Assembly: GCA_902570785.1 (NCBI GenBank)
Contig: CACFZK010000006.1
Span: 1-64,000, forward strand
DNA: 64,000 nucleotides
Direction of reading: 5' to 3'
Source of the DNA: an uncultured Pelagibacteraceae bacterium
GTDB taxonomy: Bacteria; Pseudomonadota; Alphaproteobacteria; Pelagibacterales; Pelagibacteraceae
Shown piece after piece: positions 1-8,792 of the stretch. The translations under genes were made by a program, and so were the position numbers. The notes below the pieces were generated by a model, which was not told where the DNA came from, did not search any database, and saw only the letters and a list, made by a program, of their open reading frames with translations. Positions within the stretch are counted from its first letter, which is position 1, and each line of letters starts with the position of its first letter.

Positions 1-176
1 AACATACAGTTGAAGCTATAGAAAAATTTTCAGATATAGAACTTTTGGCAATTGGGATTGGTCATGATGTTACAAGGTATTACAAAAAGGCTGTTAAAAT
101 TACAGACGTTCAAGACCTTGGTGATGTAATGATAAATCAATTAACTGATCTTTTTTCTGATAACACTTTTCATTAA
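1..176 (+). CDS. cobT: CobT, cobaltochelatase subunit (C-terminal fragment)
   Basis: Only the last 57 codons are visible (reading frame from base 3, stop TAA at 174-176). The translation holds the segment AIGIGHDVTRYYKKAV followed by DLGDVMINQLTDLF. This is the characteristic end of the von Willebrand A domain of CobT, which with CobS forms the AAA+ motor that helps insert cobalt into the corrin ring in the aerobic B12 route. The gene runs off the left edge, so length and start cannot be judged. A neighbouring rpmB is a recurrent alphaproteobacterial arrangement. Whether this organism makes cobalamin cannot be told from this fragment; CobST pairs also occur as general MoxR/VWA modules. Confidence 0.85.
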   Translation, partial: HTVEAIEKFSDIELLAIGIGHDVTRYYKKAVKITDVQDLGDVMINQLTDLFSDNTFH

Positions 177-182
177 AAAATT

Positions 183-782
183 TTAAATAGATGATGTTTT
201 AATTGAATTTTTTGGAAAATCCTTGAGATTTGCCATCAAAATTCTAAATGGAATAAGCATTGTTAATGCCATTAAAACTTTAACTATAAAATCACCTATT
301 CCTAAAGTGATCCAATTAATACCGGTTCCATAAAATGCTATAGAGAAAAATAGAAATGTGTCAACTAAAGACCCAATAAGTGAAGATGTAAATGGGGCAG
401 CAAACCAAATTTTATATCTAAGTTTATCAAAAATTTGAACATCTAATAATTGCGCAAATAAAAAGGCTGTACCAGAACCAATAGCAATTCTTATTGAGAT
501 TAAATCAGAAAAATTTGTTGAAAAAAATAAAGTTAACAATATTCCTAAAATAAATCCCATATATACAATTTTACGGGCAGTAAGTTTTCCATATCTTCTA
601 TTTGAAAGATCTGTGATAAGAAAAGTGACAGGATATGTAATTGCACCATAAGTTAAAAATTCTTCCATTCCAAAAAAATTAATTGGATATTGAACCAAAA
701 AGTTTGAGGAAGTAACAAAAATGGCCATGAAAAAAGCCAAAATCATGAGTGGCTTAAGATCTGATGGTATTAGTTTACGCAT
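183..782 (-). CDS. VUT-family (YhhQ/QPTR) queuosine precursor transporter
   Basis: A 199-residue integral membrane protein with about six hydrophobic helices. The signatures EEFLTYGAITYPVTFLITD and LIGSLVDTFLFFSIAF match the DUF165/VUT family, whose characterised member YhhQ takes up 7-cyano-7-deazaguanine or 7-aminomethyl-7-deazaguanine for queuosine tRNA modification. The ATG at 782 lies inside the end of rpmB (8 nt overlap), so the two genes are probably cotranscribed and translationally coupled. The substrate is inferred from the family; other VUT members have been proposed to carry vitamins. Length is normal for the family. Confidence 0.8.
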   Translation of the reverse strand: MRKLIPSDLKPLMILAFFMAIFVTSSNFLVQYPINFFGMEEFLTYGAITYPVTFLITDLSNRRYGKLTARKIVYMGFILGILLTLFFSTNFSDLISIRIAIGSGTAFLFAQLLDVQIFDKLRYKIWFAAPFTSSLIGSLVDTFLFFSIAFYGTGINWITLGIGDFIVKVLMALTMLIPFRILMANLKDFPKNSIKTSSI

Positions 783-1056
783 TCTTTGAGATTATTTCAG
801 ATTTAAATTTTTTTGCTTTTTTTGAGAGCCTGAAAGATTTTGCTGAACTTAGAAATTTATCAATCCCACCTTTAAAATCAACTGTTCTTAAAGCAGAGTT
901 AGATACATTTAATTTGATATTCTTTTTTAAAGCCTCGCTTTTAAAACTTACTTTTTTAATACTAGGCAAAAACCTTCTTTTAGTTTTATTATTAGCATGG
1001 CTAACGTTGTTGCCTTTAATTGGCTTCTTGCCTGTAAGTTCACATTTTTGAGTCAT
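775..1056 (-). CDS. rpmB: 50S ribosomal protein L28
   Basis: A 93-residue, strongly basic protein that starts MTQKCELTGKKPIKGNNVSHANN, the conserved opening of L28, and continues with the family segment around KTKRRFLPSIKK. It is a structural component of the large ribosomal subunit. The alphaproteobacterial L28 is longer than the E. coli protein (78 residues), and this length fits. The start at 1056 faces the TauE-family gene across a short divergent spacer of about 90 bp that must hold both promoters. The 3' end overlaps the downstream VUT transporter by 8 nt. Confidence 0.95.
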   Translation of the reverse strand: MTQKCELTGKKPIKGNNVSHANNKTKRRFLPSIKKVSFKSEALKKNIKLNVSNSALRTVDFKGGIDKFLSSAKSFRLSKKAKKFKSEIISKNA

Positions 1057-1148
1057 AAATATTAAATAGGTATATAATTCCTGTAAGATATATAATCAAG
1101 TGAATATATGACTATTGACAATATGAGATGCAAATAATAGTAAGTTAA

Positions 1149-2252
1149 ATGGATTTTTTCCTTCCAGTGGCGCAAGTTCAAATAAGCGTTTTGATAATTT
1201 TGATTTTAAGTTTAATTGTAGGTTTCATATCGGGTTTATTTGGTATTGGAGGAGGCTTTTTAATGACCCCTGTTCTAATATTTTTGGGCATTCCGCCAGC
1301 ATTTGCAGTAGCTAATGAAGCAAATAATATTTTAGGTACATCAGTTTCTGGTGCCTTAACCCATTGGTTTAGAAAAACTCTTGATTATAAAATGGGATTA
1401 ATAATTGTGTTTGGAGGAGTTTTTGGGACGATTGTTGGAATGATAATTTTTGGTTACCTAAAACAAAAAGGAATTGTAAATATTATTATATCTTTGGCAT
1501 ACATTTATATGTTGGTAATGATTGGAACGTTAATGTTTGCAAAAAGTTGGAAAGAATTAAGCGAGTTGAAAAATAAAGTTGTTACAAAAAAGAAAGCCCA
1601 CGACCACTACTGGATACACGGACTACCTTTAAGAGTTAGATTTCATAAATCAAAGCTTTACGAGAGCGCAATAGTACCTTTTATGTTAGGTTTTGTTGTT
1701 GGAATATTCGCATCTATAATGGGTGTTGGAGGAGCTTTTTTAATGGTTCCAGCAATGATTTATGTTATAGGTATGCCAACAAAATTAGTTCCTGGGACAT
1801 CTCTTTTTGTAACAATTTTTATTACAGCATTTGTGGTGATCGGTCATGCACTTCAATTTCAAACTATAGATTTTATTTTAGTAAGTATTTTGTTAACTGG
1901 TTCAATTTTAGGAGTGCACCTGGGACTAAAAGCTTCTGAGAAATTAAATGCTTCTGAGTATAAAACATTGTTGGCGATTCTTTTGCTTGGGGTTGGGCTT
2001 ATTATGGGTATAGAAGAATTTGTTTTGGAAAAAGGAAAAAGTTTGTTTACAGTAGGGAGCGCAGGTCAGATAGATAATAAACTTGGAGAAATAATATTAG
2101 GCCTTTCGCAAAATTATCCAATATCATATGGTTTTTTATCTATTATAATTGTAATTTTTGTTGGTATAGTTTTTTCTTATGCTAGAGAACTTATACATTA
2201 CATGAGATTTGATATTGATAAAAAAAAGTACAATTTCTTTAAAAAAAACTAA
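1149..2252 (+). CDS. TauE/SafE-family sulfite or sulfonate exporter
   Basis: A 367-residue membrane protein made of two homologous halves. Each half carries the family's glycine-rich motif (GLFGIGGGFLMTPVLIFLG near residue 30 and GIFASIMGVGGAFLMVPAMI near residue 185). A hydrophilic, histidine- and lysine-rich segment around residues 147-175 separates the halves. TauE/SafE proteins export sulfite, sulfoacetate or related small sulfur anions across the inner membrane. The gene is monocistronic and converges on pyrD, overlapping its stop by 4 nt. The substrate is not determined by sequence; in sulfur-metabolising marine bacteria sulfite is a reasonable guess. Confidence 0.8.
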   Translation: MDFFLPVAQVQISVLIILILSLIVGFISGLFGIGGGFLMTPVLIFLGIPPAFAVANEANNILGTSVSGALTHWFRKTLDYKMGLIIVFGGVFGTIVGMIIFGYLKQKGIVNIIISLAYIYMLVMIGTLMFAKSWKELSELKNKVVTKKKAHDHYWIHGLPLRVRFHKSKLYESAIVPFMLGFVVGIFASIMGVGGAFLMVPAMIYVIGMPTKLVPGTSLFVTIFITAFVVIGHALQFQTIDFILVSILLTGSILGVHLGLKASEKLNASEYKTLLAILLLGVGLIMGIEEFVLEKGKSLFTVGSAGQIDNKLGEIILGLSQNYPISYGFLSIIIVIFVGIVFSYARELIHYMRFDIDKKKYNFFKKN

Positions 2253-3301
2253 TTAGAATTAGACCCAACGGCCTCTGTAATATTTTTAAAACCTTTTTCA
2301 TTTAATTTTTGTATCAAATCTTTTTTAATTTCTTTTACTATCATTGGTCCTTTGTAAATCATTCCCGTATATAATTGTATAGCTGAAGCGCCTGCTGTTA
2401 TTTTTTCAAAAGCAGCTTCTCCAGAGTCAATGCCCCCAACACCGATTATTGGTATTTTACCATTGAGTTTTCTATAAAACTTTTTGATCATTTTCGTGGA
2501 CAAATCTTTTATAGGTTGACCAGAGAGACCACCTTTTTCACTTTTTTTACTATCTTGTAGTTTGTCTCTATTTTTATCAGAAGTGTTTGTTAGGATTATT
2601 CCATTTATGTTAGTTTTCAAAGATAAATCTACAATATTATTTATTGATTGATCATCAAGATCAGGTGAGATTTTTAGAAGAAAAGATTTTTTAAAATTAC
2701 TTTTTTCTCTTATTTCGTTTATCTTTAAAAGTAGCTTTTCAAGATTTTCTTTATTATGAAAACTTCTTAATCCTTCTGTATTTGGAGAAGATATATTCAT
2801 AGTAATATAGTCACCAATAGGAAAGAAAATTTTGGCACATAATAAAAAATCATTTAACATGTCATCTGTATCTTTATTCGGACCTATATTAATTCCTAGA
2901 AGTCCATTAGGCGTATTGTATTCAATTCTTTTTTTTATTATTTCTGAACCATCATTGTTAAATCCTAGTCTATTTATAAGTGCCTGGTCTTTCTCTAAAC
3001 GAAAAACCCTTGGCTTTTCATTGCCATATTGTTTTTTTGGAGTTACTGTTCCAACTTCTACGAAGCCAAATCCTATTTTGAAAATTTCGTTATAAACTTC
3101 AGCACTTTTGTCAAAACCAGCCGCTAAACCAATAGGATTTTGTATTTTTTTACCAAATAGTTTTGTATTTAAAATTTCTTCATCTTTTACTGAAAATAAG
3201 CTTTCAGGAAGAATATTATATTTTAAGGATTTAATTGCTAAATCATGAGCTTTCTCTGGGTCTAGGTTAAAAATAAATGGTCTTAGAAAGGAAAACATCA
3301 A
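2249..3301 (-). CDS. pyrD: Dihydroorotate dehydrogenase (quinone), class 2
   Basis: A 350-residue FMN enzyme oxidising dihydroorotate to orotate in pyrimidine synthesis with electrons passed to ubiquinone. It shows the class 2 layout: an N-terminal membrane-associating helix (FSFLRPFIFNLDPEKAHDLA), the FMN-binding stretch NPIGLAAGFDK near residue 55, the active-site loop NISSPNT near 170 with the serine base typical of class 2, TNTS near 240, and the phosphate-binding GGI and TGMIYKGP near the end. Its stop codon overlaps the convergent TauE gene. Its ATG at 3301 overlaps the stop of the upstream lysyl-tRNA synthetase by 4 nt, which indicates coupling in one operon. Confidence 0.96.
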   Translation of the reverse strand: MMFSFLRPFIFNLDPEKAHDLAIKSLKYNILPESLFSVKDEEILNTKLFGKKIQNPIGLAAGFDKSAEVYNEIFKIGFGFVEVGTVTPKKQYGNEKPRVFRLEKDQALINRLGFNNDGSEIIKKRIEYNTPNGLLGINIGPNKDTDDMLNDFLLCAKIFFPIGDYITMNISSPNTEGLRSFHNKENLEKLLLKINEIREKSNFKKSFLLKISPDLDDQSINNIVDLSLKTNINGIILTNTSDKNRDKLQDSKKSEKGGLSGQPIKDLSTKMIKKFYRKLNGKIPIIGVGGIDSGEAAFEKITAGASAIQLYTGMIYKGPMIVKEIKKDLIQKLNEKGFKNITEAVGSNSN

Positions 3302-4869
3302 ACTTTTATTTTCAACTTTTTTTCCATTAAATCAATTGTCTCTTTTAGCCCAAAAAAACTTATAAAAAAGCCCATTCTTGGACCATTTTCTTCACCGAAA
3401 GTAACTTCATATATAAGTTTAAACCAATCCCTTAAATTATCTTTAAAACCATTTTCTTTGCCAGAAGTATATATTATTGTTTGTATGTCCTCTGGCGAGG
3501 TATCTATAGAAATTTTTTTCAAGGAAATAATCAGATTTTTTAAAGCTTCTCTTTCTTTGACAGATGGAGTTTTAAATTTTTTCTTTGGTTCAACTTCATC
3601 TATAAAATAATTAATTGCATAATCAGTTAATTCATCTAAAATTTTATGCTCTTTTGGTTCTATTTCCTTGTGAAATTTTTTTATAAACTTCCATAGAACA
3701 TCTTTTTTTTTTGCATTACTAGATCCAACTATATTTAATAACATTGAAAATGGCATAATTATTTTTTCTTTTGGAGGCAAGCCATTATGAATATGCCACA
3801 CTGGATTTAAAAGTTTTTCATTATCTTTTTGTTTTTCATATTTTTCTATATATGATAAATATTCATCAACCGCTTTTGGTACCACATCTGGATAAAGCTT
3901 TTTTGCTCTTTTAGGATTTTGATACATATAAAGTGACAAACTTTCTGGGGAAGCATATTTTAACCATTGTTCTATTGTAATTCCATTGCCTTTGGATTTA
4001 GAAATTTTTTCTCCTTTCTCGTCTAAAAAAAGTTCGTAGGCAAAACCATTTGGGGGCTGCTTTCCCATAGCTTTACAGATTTTATTTGATAAAATTGCAC
4101 TTTCGATTAAGTCTTTGCCATACATTTCAAAATCAACATCAAATGTAAACCATCTCATTGCCCAATCAACTTTCCATTGTAATTTACATTTGCCATTAAA
4201 GATATCAGTTTTAATTTTTTTACCATCATTATCGAAAACTAATGTTTTATTTTTTTTATCTATTTCAGTAACTGGAATTTCTAAAACTTTTCCAGTTTCT
4301 TGGCAGATTGGTAAAAAGGGGCTATAAGTTTTTCTTCGTTCGCTACCTAGGGTAGGTAGTATTATATTCATAATATCATCAAATTTTTCAAGGACTCTTT
4401 CTAAGGAATTGTTAAATATGCCTTTTTTATAATTTTCTGTCGAACTTTTAAAAATAAAATTAAAATTAAATTTTTTTAAAAATTCTATTAGCATTTTATT
4501 ATTATGCTCACCGAAACTTGCATACTTTTTGAAAGGATCAGGTATTGAGGTCAGTGGCTTTCCAATATTATTATGTAAAATTTTATCATTAGGTATATTT
4601 TCTGGAACTTTTCTAAGTCCGTCCAAATCATCAGAGAAAGTTATTAATTCAGAATTAATCTTATTTATATGATTTAATGCGTTTATCATCATTGATGTTC
4701 TCGAAACCTCGCCAAAAGTTCCGATGTGTGGTAAGCCGCTTGGGCCATAGCCTGTCTGAAAAGTAATTTTATTTTTTTTCTTAATAATTTCTTTTCTGTC
4801 TTTTAAAAGTTTCCTGATTTCAACAAATGGCCATGAAGATGTTGAGTTTATTAGATCAGATTCAAGCAT
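3298..4869 (-). CDS. lysS: Class I lysyl-tRNA synthetase
   Basis: A 523-residue class I synthetase with the HIGH-type motif HIGT at residues 48-51 in GPSGLPHIGTFGEV and the KMSKS-type motif KISKSKG at about 288-294. The Rossmann catalytic fold is followed by an alpha-helical C-terminal cage. It charges tRNA-Lys. Class I LysRS (often called LysK) is standard in archaea and alphaproteobacteria, while most other bacteria use the unrelated class II enzyme, so this is also a lineage marker. It overlaps the following pyrD by 4 nt (ATGA) and is divergent from trkH. Confidence 0.95.
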   Translation of the reverse strand: MLESDLINSTSSWPFVEIRKLLKDRKEIIKKKNKITFQTGYGPSGLPHIGTFGEVSRTSMMINALNHINKINSELITFSDDLDGLRKVPENIPNDKILHNNIGKPLTSIPDPFKKYASFGEHNNKMLIEFLKKFNFNFIFKSSTENYKKGIFNNSLERVLEKFDDIMNIILPTLGSERRKTYSPFLPICQETGKVLEIPVTEIDKKNKTLVFDNDGKKIKTDIFNGKCKLQWKVDWAMRWFTFDVDFEMYGKDLIESAILSNKICKAMGKQPPNGFAYELFLDEKGEKISKSKGNGITIEQWLKYASPESLSLYMYQNPKRAKKLYPDVVPKAVDEYLSYIEKYEKQKDNEKLLNPVWHIHNGLPPKEKIIMPFSMLLNIVGSSNAKKKDVLWKFIKKFHKEIEPKEHKILDELTDYAINYFIDEVEPKKKFKTPSVKEREALKNLIISLKKISIDTSPEDIQTIIYTSGKENGFKDNLRDWFKLIYEVTFGEENGPRMGFFISFFGLKETIDLMEKKLKIKV

Positions 4870-4925
4870 AATTAAGGTTTATAATAAGTTGAATTTTATT
4901 GCTATTTAAATATTGTCCAAATTTT

Positions 4926-6371
4926 ATGATAACAAACAAAACAGTTTTTTTTGTAGTAGGAATTTTGTTATTAATTCTGGGTATTTTTATGATGATCCCG
5001 TATGGAATACAGATTCTTTATAAAGAGAATAGTAACAGTTTTTTTTCATCCTCAATTATAACAATTTTTATTGGTATCCTTACGGTTCTTGCTACTTTAA
5101 AAAGAGATAACCAATTGAATCTCCAACAAGCTTTTTTATTTTCTACTCTTGCTTGGATAAGTATCGCTTTTTTTGGAAGTATTCCCTTTTTTCTATCAAA
5201 TTTAGATTTAACTTTTAGTGAAGCTTTTTTTGAAAGCATGTCAGGTATTACTACAACAGGTTCAACGGTTATATCCAATCTAGATGAAACACCAAAAAGT
5301 ATTTTGATTTGGAGAGCTATAATGCAGTGGCTCGGTGGCGTAGGTATTATTGTTATGGCAACGACAGTTTTACCACTTTTAAAAGTTGGTGGTATGCAAG
5401 TTTTTAAAACGGATTCCTCAGAACCTGAAAAACTTTTACCAAAAACTATTGAGGTCGCATCTGTTATTATTTTAATTTATACAACGTTAACAATTAGCTG
5501 CATGGCTATATATTGGTTACAAGGAATGACTGTGTTTGATAGTGTAGCTCATGCTCTTACAACGCTTGCTACGGGTGGTTTTTCAACCCACAATGAATCA
5601 ATTGGTTATTTTAAGAGTCCTGGTATTGAATTTACATCTATAGTTTTTATTATATTGGGAAGTCTTCCTTTTATAACATATTTAAAATTCATTAAAGGGA
5701 ATAGAAAAATATTTTTCACAGATGTTCAAATAAAAGGATTTATATACCTAGTTATTATTTCGATCACCATTATGTTTTTATATTTATTTTTAAATAATTC
5801 TGAATTTTCTTTTATAGATAATTTAAGAATTTCATCATTCAACGTATTATCAATTTTATCTGGAACGGGTTATGTAACTGACGATTTTGGATTATGGGGA
5901 GAATTTCCATTAATTTTCTTTTTATTTTTAATGTTTATTGGTGGATGTGCTGGTTCTACCACTTGTGGTATTAAAATTTTCAGATTACAGATACTTTTTT
6001 TGTTTATAGGAAATCATATTAAAAAATTAGTTTATCCTAATAGTGTTTTTATCATAAATTATAATAAACAAAAGGTAGAAGATACTTTTATAAACTCAGT
6101 CATAATTTTTATTTTTTCTTATTTATTATTATTTTTAATCATATCGATACTCTTATCCGTTACCGGGCTCGATTTTTTATCTGCAATTTCAGGATCAGCA
6201 ACGTCAATATCAAATGTTGGGCCAGGACTTGGAGATATGATTGGTCCAAATGGAAACTTTAGTCAAGTTTCTGATATGTCTAAATGGATACTATCTTTTG
6301 CGATGTTGCTTGGTAGATTGGAAATTTTCGCTGTTCTTGTTCTGTTTTTACCATCTTTCTGGAGGTCATAA
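4926..6371 (+). CDS. trkH: TrkH-family potassium uptake protein
   Basis: A polytopic membrane protein of 481 residues from this start, with the selectivity-filter-like loops expected for Trk/Ktr potassium channels: SGITTTGSTV near residue 105, TLATGGFSTH near 212, SGTGYVTDDFG and the final SATSISNVGPG. It would form the transmembrane pore for K+ uptake with a cytoplasmic TrkA regulator, which is not in this window. I prefer the ATG at 4926, because it places the first helix a few residues after the start as in relatives. An in-frame TTG at 4899 would add nine residues. Neither has a clear ribosome-binding site. Confidence 0.88.
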   Translation: MITNKTVFFVVGILLLILGIFMMIPYGIQILYKENSNSFFSSSIITIFIGILTVLATLKRDNQLNLQQAFLFSTLAWISIAFFGSIPFFLSNLDLTFSEAFFESMSGITTTGSTVISNLDETPKSILIWRAIMQWLGGVGIIVMATTVLPLLKVGGMQVFKTDSSEPEKLLPKTIEVASVIILIYTTLTISCMAIYWLQGMTVFDSVAHALTTLATGGFSTHNESIGYFKSPGIEFTSIVFIILGSLPFITYLKFIKGNRKIFFTDVQIKGFIYLVIISITIMFLYLFLNNSEFSFIDNLRISSFNVLSILSGTGYVTDDFGLWGEFPLIFFLFLMFIGGCAGSTTCGIKIFRLQILFLFIGNHIKKLVYPNSVFIINYNKQKVEDTFINSVIIFIFSYLLLFLIISILLSVTGLDFLSAISGSATSISNVGPGLGDMIGPNGNFSQVSDMSKWILSFAMLLGRLEIFAVLVLFLPSFWRS

Positions 6372-6392
6372 ATTAATCTATAATTATAATTA

Positions 6393-7769
6393 ATGAAAAT
6401 TTATCAAAAACAATCTTTCAAAGAGTCTTTCAAAGTTTATCTCGATATAAGAATGCTTCGTATTCTTCTATTGGGCGCAATAAGCGGTTTTCCCTGGGTT
6501 ATTATTGGTAGCAGTCTCAGTCTTTGGTTAAAAGAAGAAGGTTTAAGTAGAAGTACTATTGGTTGGGCTGGTTTAATATTTGCCGTCTATGCTTTTAATT
6601 ATTTGTGGGCACCCTTAATTGATAGGGTACGTATACCGTGGTTAACAAACAAAGTTGGGCATCGTCGAAGCTGGATCATATTAATGCAACTAATAATTTT
6701 ATTAAGTTTAGTTTTTTGGAATTTTATAGATCCAACTGCAAACTTAGCATTAGTAATCACTGTTGGTTTAATTATTGCTATTGCCTCTGCAACACAAGAC
6801 ATCACTGTGGATGCATTAAGAATTGAACAAATCGGTAAAAATGAAGGCAAGTCTATGCAGGCTGGTGCTGCGATGGCCGTGGTTGGTTGGTGGACAGGAT
6901 ATAAGCTTGGGGGAGTAATTTCACTTAATGTTGCAGATTATTTTGAGAAATTAGGTTTTCAGAATTATTGGCAAATAACTTTTTTAATATTAGGTATCGT
7001 GGTTATAGCTTGTAATATTGGTTTGTTATTTGTCAATGAACCACAAAATTCACATAGGCATGACTCACAAAAGAAAACTGACCTTGCTATACAAAAAAAA
7101 CTTGGCGCATCTAATTTTCTAACAAAATCAACAGCTTGGATAAGCGGAACAATAGGAGGTCCTATTATAAGTTTCTTTAATAAAAATGGATTAAAAATTG
7201 CATTAGGAATTTTAGGTTTTGTATTCTTATTCAAAATCGGAGAAGCCTTTCTTGGTCGTATGTCTATAATATTTTACAAAGAAATAGGTTTCACTAAATC
7301 AGACATAGCAATATATTCTAAGGGGTTAGGATGGATTACTACTGTTGTATTCACTCTCTTGGGTGGATTATTTGCTATCCGATCTGGTGTAATAAAAGCC
7401 ATGTTTGTTTCCGGTATTCTAATGGCATCGACTAATCTTCTTTTTTCTTTGCTTGCATGGTCTGGAAAATCAGAATGGTTATTTGCTGTAGCTGTTATCT
7501 TTGATGATATGGCCGCTGCTTTTGCAACGGTCGCCTTTGTTGCTTTCATTTCTATGCTAGTTGATAGAACCTACACAGCTACTCAATATGCACTCCTAGC
7601 ATCTATTGGAACTGCTGGAAGAACAACATTGGCAGCGTCTTCGGGTGCAATGGTAGATTGGCTGAACGGTGATTGGGGTATTTTTTTCGTAATTACTGCT
7701 GTGATGGTTATACCGTCATTAATATTTCTTTATATAATTAGAAAAGACATAAAATTAAGTGAAAAATAG
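6393..7769 (+). CDS. AmpG-like muropeptide MFS permease
   Basis: A 458-residue major facilitator protein with about 12-14 helices. The opening LLLGAISGFPWVIIGSSLSLWL, the loop YLWAPLIDRVRIPWL, the helix containing ATQDITVDALRIE and the following GWWTGYKLGG are signatures of the PAT/AmpG family. AmpG imports GlcNAc-anhydromuramyl peptides released from the cell wall into the cytoplasm for recycling. The next gene starts 11 nt before this stop and encodes a peptidase expected to act on such peptides, which supports the assignment. Transport has not been shown for this lineage, so the exact substrate is inferred. Confidence 0.8.
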   Translation: MKIYQKQSFKESFKVYLDIRMLRILLLGAISGFPWVIIGSSLSLWLKEEGLSRSTIGWAGLIFAVYAFNYLWAPLIDRVRIPWLTNKVGHRRSWIILMQLIILLSLVFWNFIDPTANLALVITVGLIIAIASATQDITVDALRIEQIGKNEGKSMQAGAAMAVVGWWTGYKLGGVISLNVADYFEKLGFQNYWQITFLILGIVVIACNIGLLFVNEPQNSHRHDSQKKTDLAIQKKLGASNFLTKSTAWISGTIGGPIISFFNKNGLKIALGILGFVFLFKIGEAFLGRMSIIFYKEIGFTKSDIAIYSKGLGWITTVVFTLLGGLFAIRSGVIKAMFVSGILMASTNLLFSLLAWSGKSEWLFAVAVIFDDMAAAFATVAFVAFISMLVDRTYTATQYALLASIGTAGRTTLAASSGAMVDWLNGDWGIFFVITAVMVIPSLIFLYIIRKDIKLSEK

Positions 7770-8502
7770 TTTTGGAAATAATTCTCCAGTTTTAAATCTT
7801 TACAAAAAGAATAGCTTAAAATCTAAAATTGACACCCAACTACTCTATGGAGATAATTTTAAGGTAATTAAAAAAAGTCCAAATTGGAAAAAAATTATAA
7901 TTAAAAAAGATGGGTACAAAGGTTTTATAAAAAGTAAAAAATTTCCATTTCCAATAAAGGCAAATTTTAAAGTATTTGTATTAAAAGCAAATCTGTACGA
8001 CCAGCCTAATACAAAAAAAAAAATTGGCAAATATCTCTCTTTTAACTCAAGATTAAAGGTGACTGAAAAGAAAGGAAAGTTTGGAAAATTTGAGAATTAT
8101 TGGATAAAATTATCTGATATAAAAAAGGTATCTCACAAAAATAAAAATGTATTTAAAGATATTGAATTTTTTAAAAATACTAAATATTTATGGGGCGGAA
8201 AAAGTTTTAAGGGAATTGATTGTTCTGCATTAGTTCAGGTATTTTTAAATTATAATAATAAGTTTTTTCCAAGAGACTCTATTGATCAAGAAAAATTTTT
8301 AAAAAAAAAAGTAAAATTTAAAAATTTAAGAAAAAATGATATAATCTTTTGGAAAGGACATGTGGCTGTTGCTTTATCATCAAAAAAAATTATTCATGCC
8401 TATGGCCCAATGAAAAAAGTTGTTATTATGGATACAAAAAAAGCGATAAATAGAATTGAAAGAACTGCTAATTTAAAAGTAACCAGTATAAGGAGGCTAT
8501 AA
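7759..8502 (+). CDS. SH3 / NlpC-P60 cysteine peptidase, probable cytoplasmic muropeptide endopeptidase
   Basis: A 247-residue lysine-rich protein. The first about 115 residues look like two SH3b-type domains (for example SPVLNLYKKNSLKSKIDTQL). The C-terminal half is an NlpC/P60 domain with catalytic Cys in GIDCSALVQVF, His in FWKGHVAVAL and a third polar residue near KIIHAYG. The relatives Spr/YkfC cleave between D-glutamate and the diamino acid of murein peptides. It has no signal peptide, so it should work in the cytoplasm. That suits its position, overlapping the ampG-like permease by 11 nt. The start is GTG at 7759. Downstream, AGGAGG near its end serves the next tiny ORF. Confidence 0.82.
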   Translation: MKNSFGNNSPVLNLYKKNSLKSKIDTQLLYGDNFKVIKKSPNWKKIIIKKDGYKGFIKSKKFPFPIKANFKVFVLKANLYDQPNTKKKIGKYLSFNSRLKVTEKKGKFGKFENYWIKLSDIKKVSHKNKNVFKDIEFFKNTKYLWGGKSFKGIDCSALVQVFLNYNNKFFPRDSIDQEKFLKKKVKFKNLRKNDIIFWKGHVAVALSSKKIIHAYGPMKKVVIMDTKKAINRIERTANLKVTSIRRL

Positions 8503-8571
8503 ATGCATTGGATACTACTTGGTCTTGCCGTAGGATTTGTATTTTATTTAGGCGATAAGTATTTATTTTAA
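8503..8571 (+). CDS. Tiny membrane protein, 22 residues
   Basis: The ATG follows the peptidase stop codon directly and is preceded by AGGAGG at a spacing of about 6 nt, a much better Shine-Dalgarno site than most genes here have. The 22-residue product (MHWILLGLAVGFVFYLGDKY plus two residues) is a single hydrophobic helix with a charged GDK near the end. I recognise no family. The strong ribosome-binding site and immediate coupling to the peptidase argue that it is translated. The job is unknown; a small partner of the AmpG-like permease is possible but purely inferred. Confidence 0.55.
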   Translation: MHWILLGLAVGFVFYLGDKYLF

Positions 8572-8591
8572 TAATTTAAATTTTAAAAAAA

Positions 8592-8648
8592 TTAGCTAGC
8601 TAAATAATAAATAACAACTGCTACAATTAATATTTCTAATCCACTCAT
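8592..8648 (-). CDS. Tiny membrane protein, 18 residues
   Basis: On the minus strand AAAAGGAGATAT directly precedes the ATG at 8648, again a strong Shine-Dalgarno site. The product is MSGLEILIVAVVIYYLAS, essentially one hydrophobic helix. It converges on the 22-residue ORF with 20 nt of AT-rich sequence between the two stops. No family is recognised. Bacterial small membrane proteins of this size often bind larger membrane partners, but nothing here identifies one. Confidence rests only on the start signal and composition. Confidence 0.45.
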   Translation of the reverse strand: MSGLEILIVAVVIYYLAS

Positions 8649-8792
8649 ATATCTCCTTTTGATTCTGTTTAAATATAACATTTTCTTTAGGTTTTATCTG
8701 ATCTTTAAATGTTTTATCCACAAAGGAATTTGATTATGATGCTTAAAAATGCGCACTTACTAATTTTAACAGAAACAGTATAAATTGATTAT

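Noticed and set aside
764-1051. A 95-codon open frame opposite rpmB
   Set aside because: It is antisense to an unambiguous L28 gene, and the hydrophobic composition is explained by the complementary strand.
8572-8792. A duplicated tRNA-Ser 3' end that would mark the other border of an island
   Set aside because: I searched by eye for the GATTCGAACCC-type sequence and found no copy; borders remain undefined.
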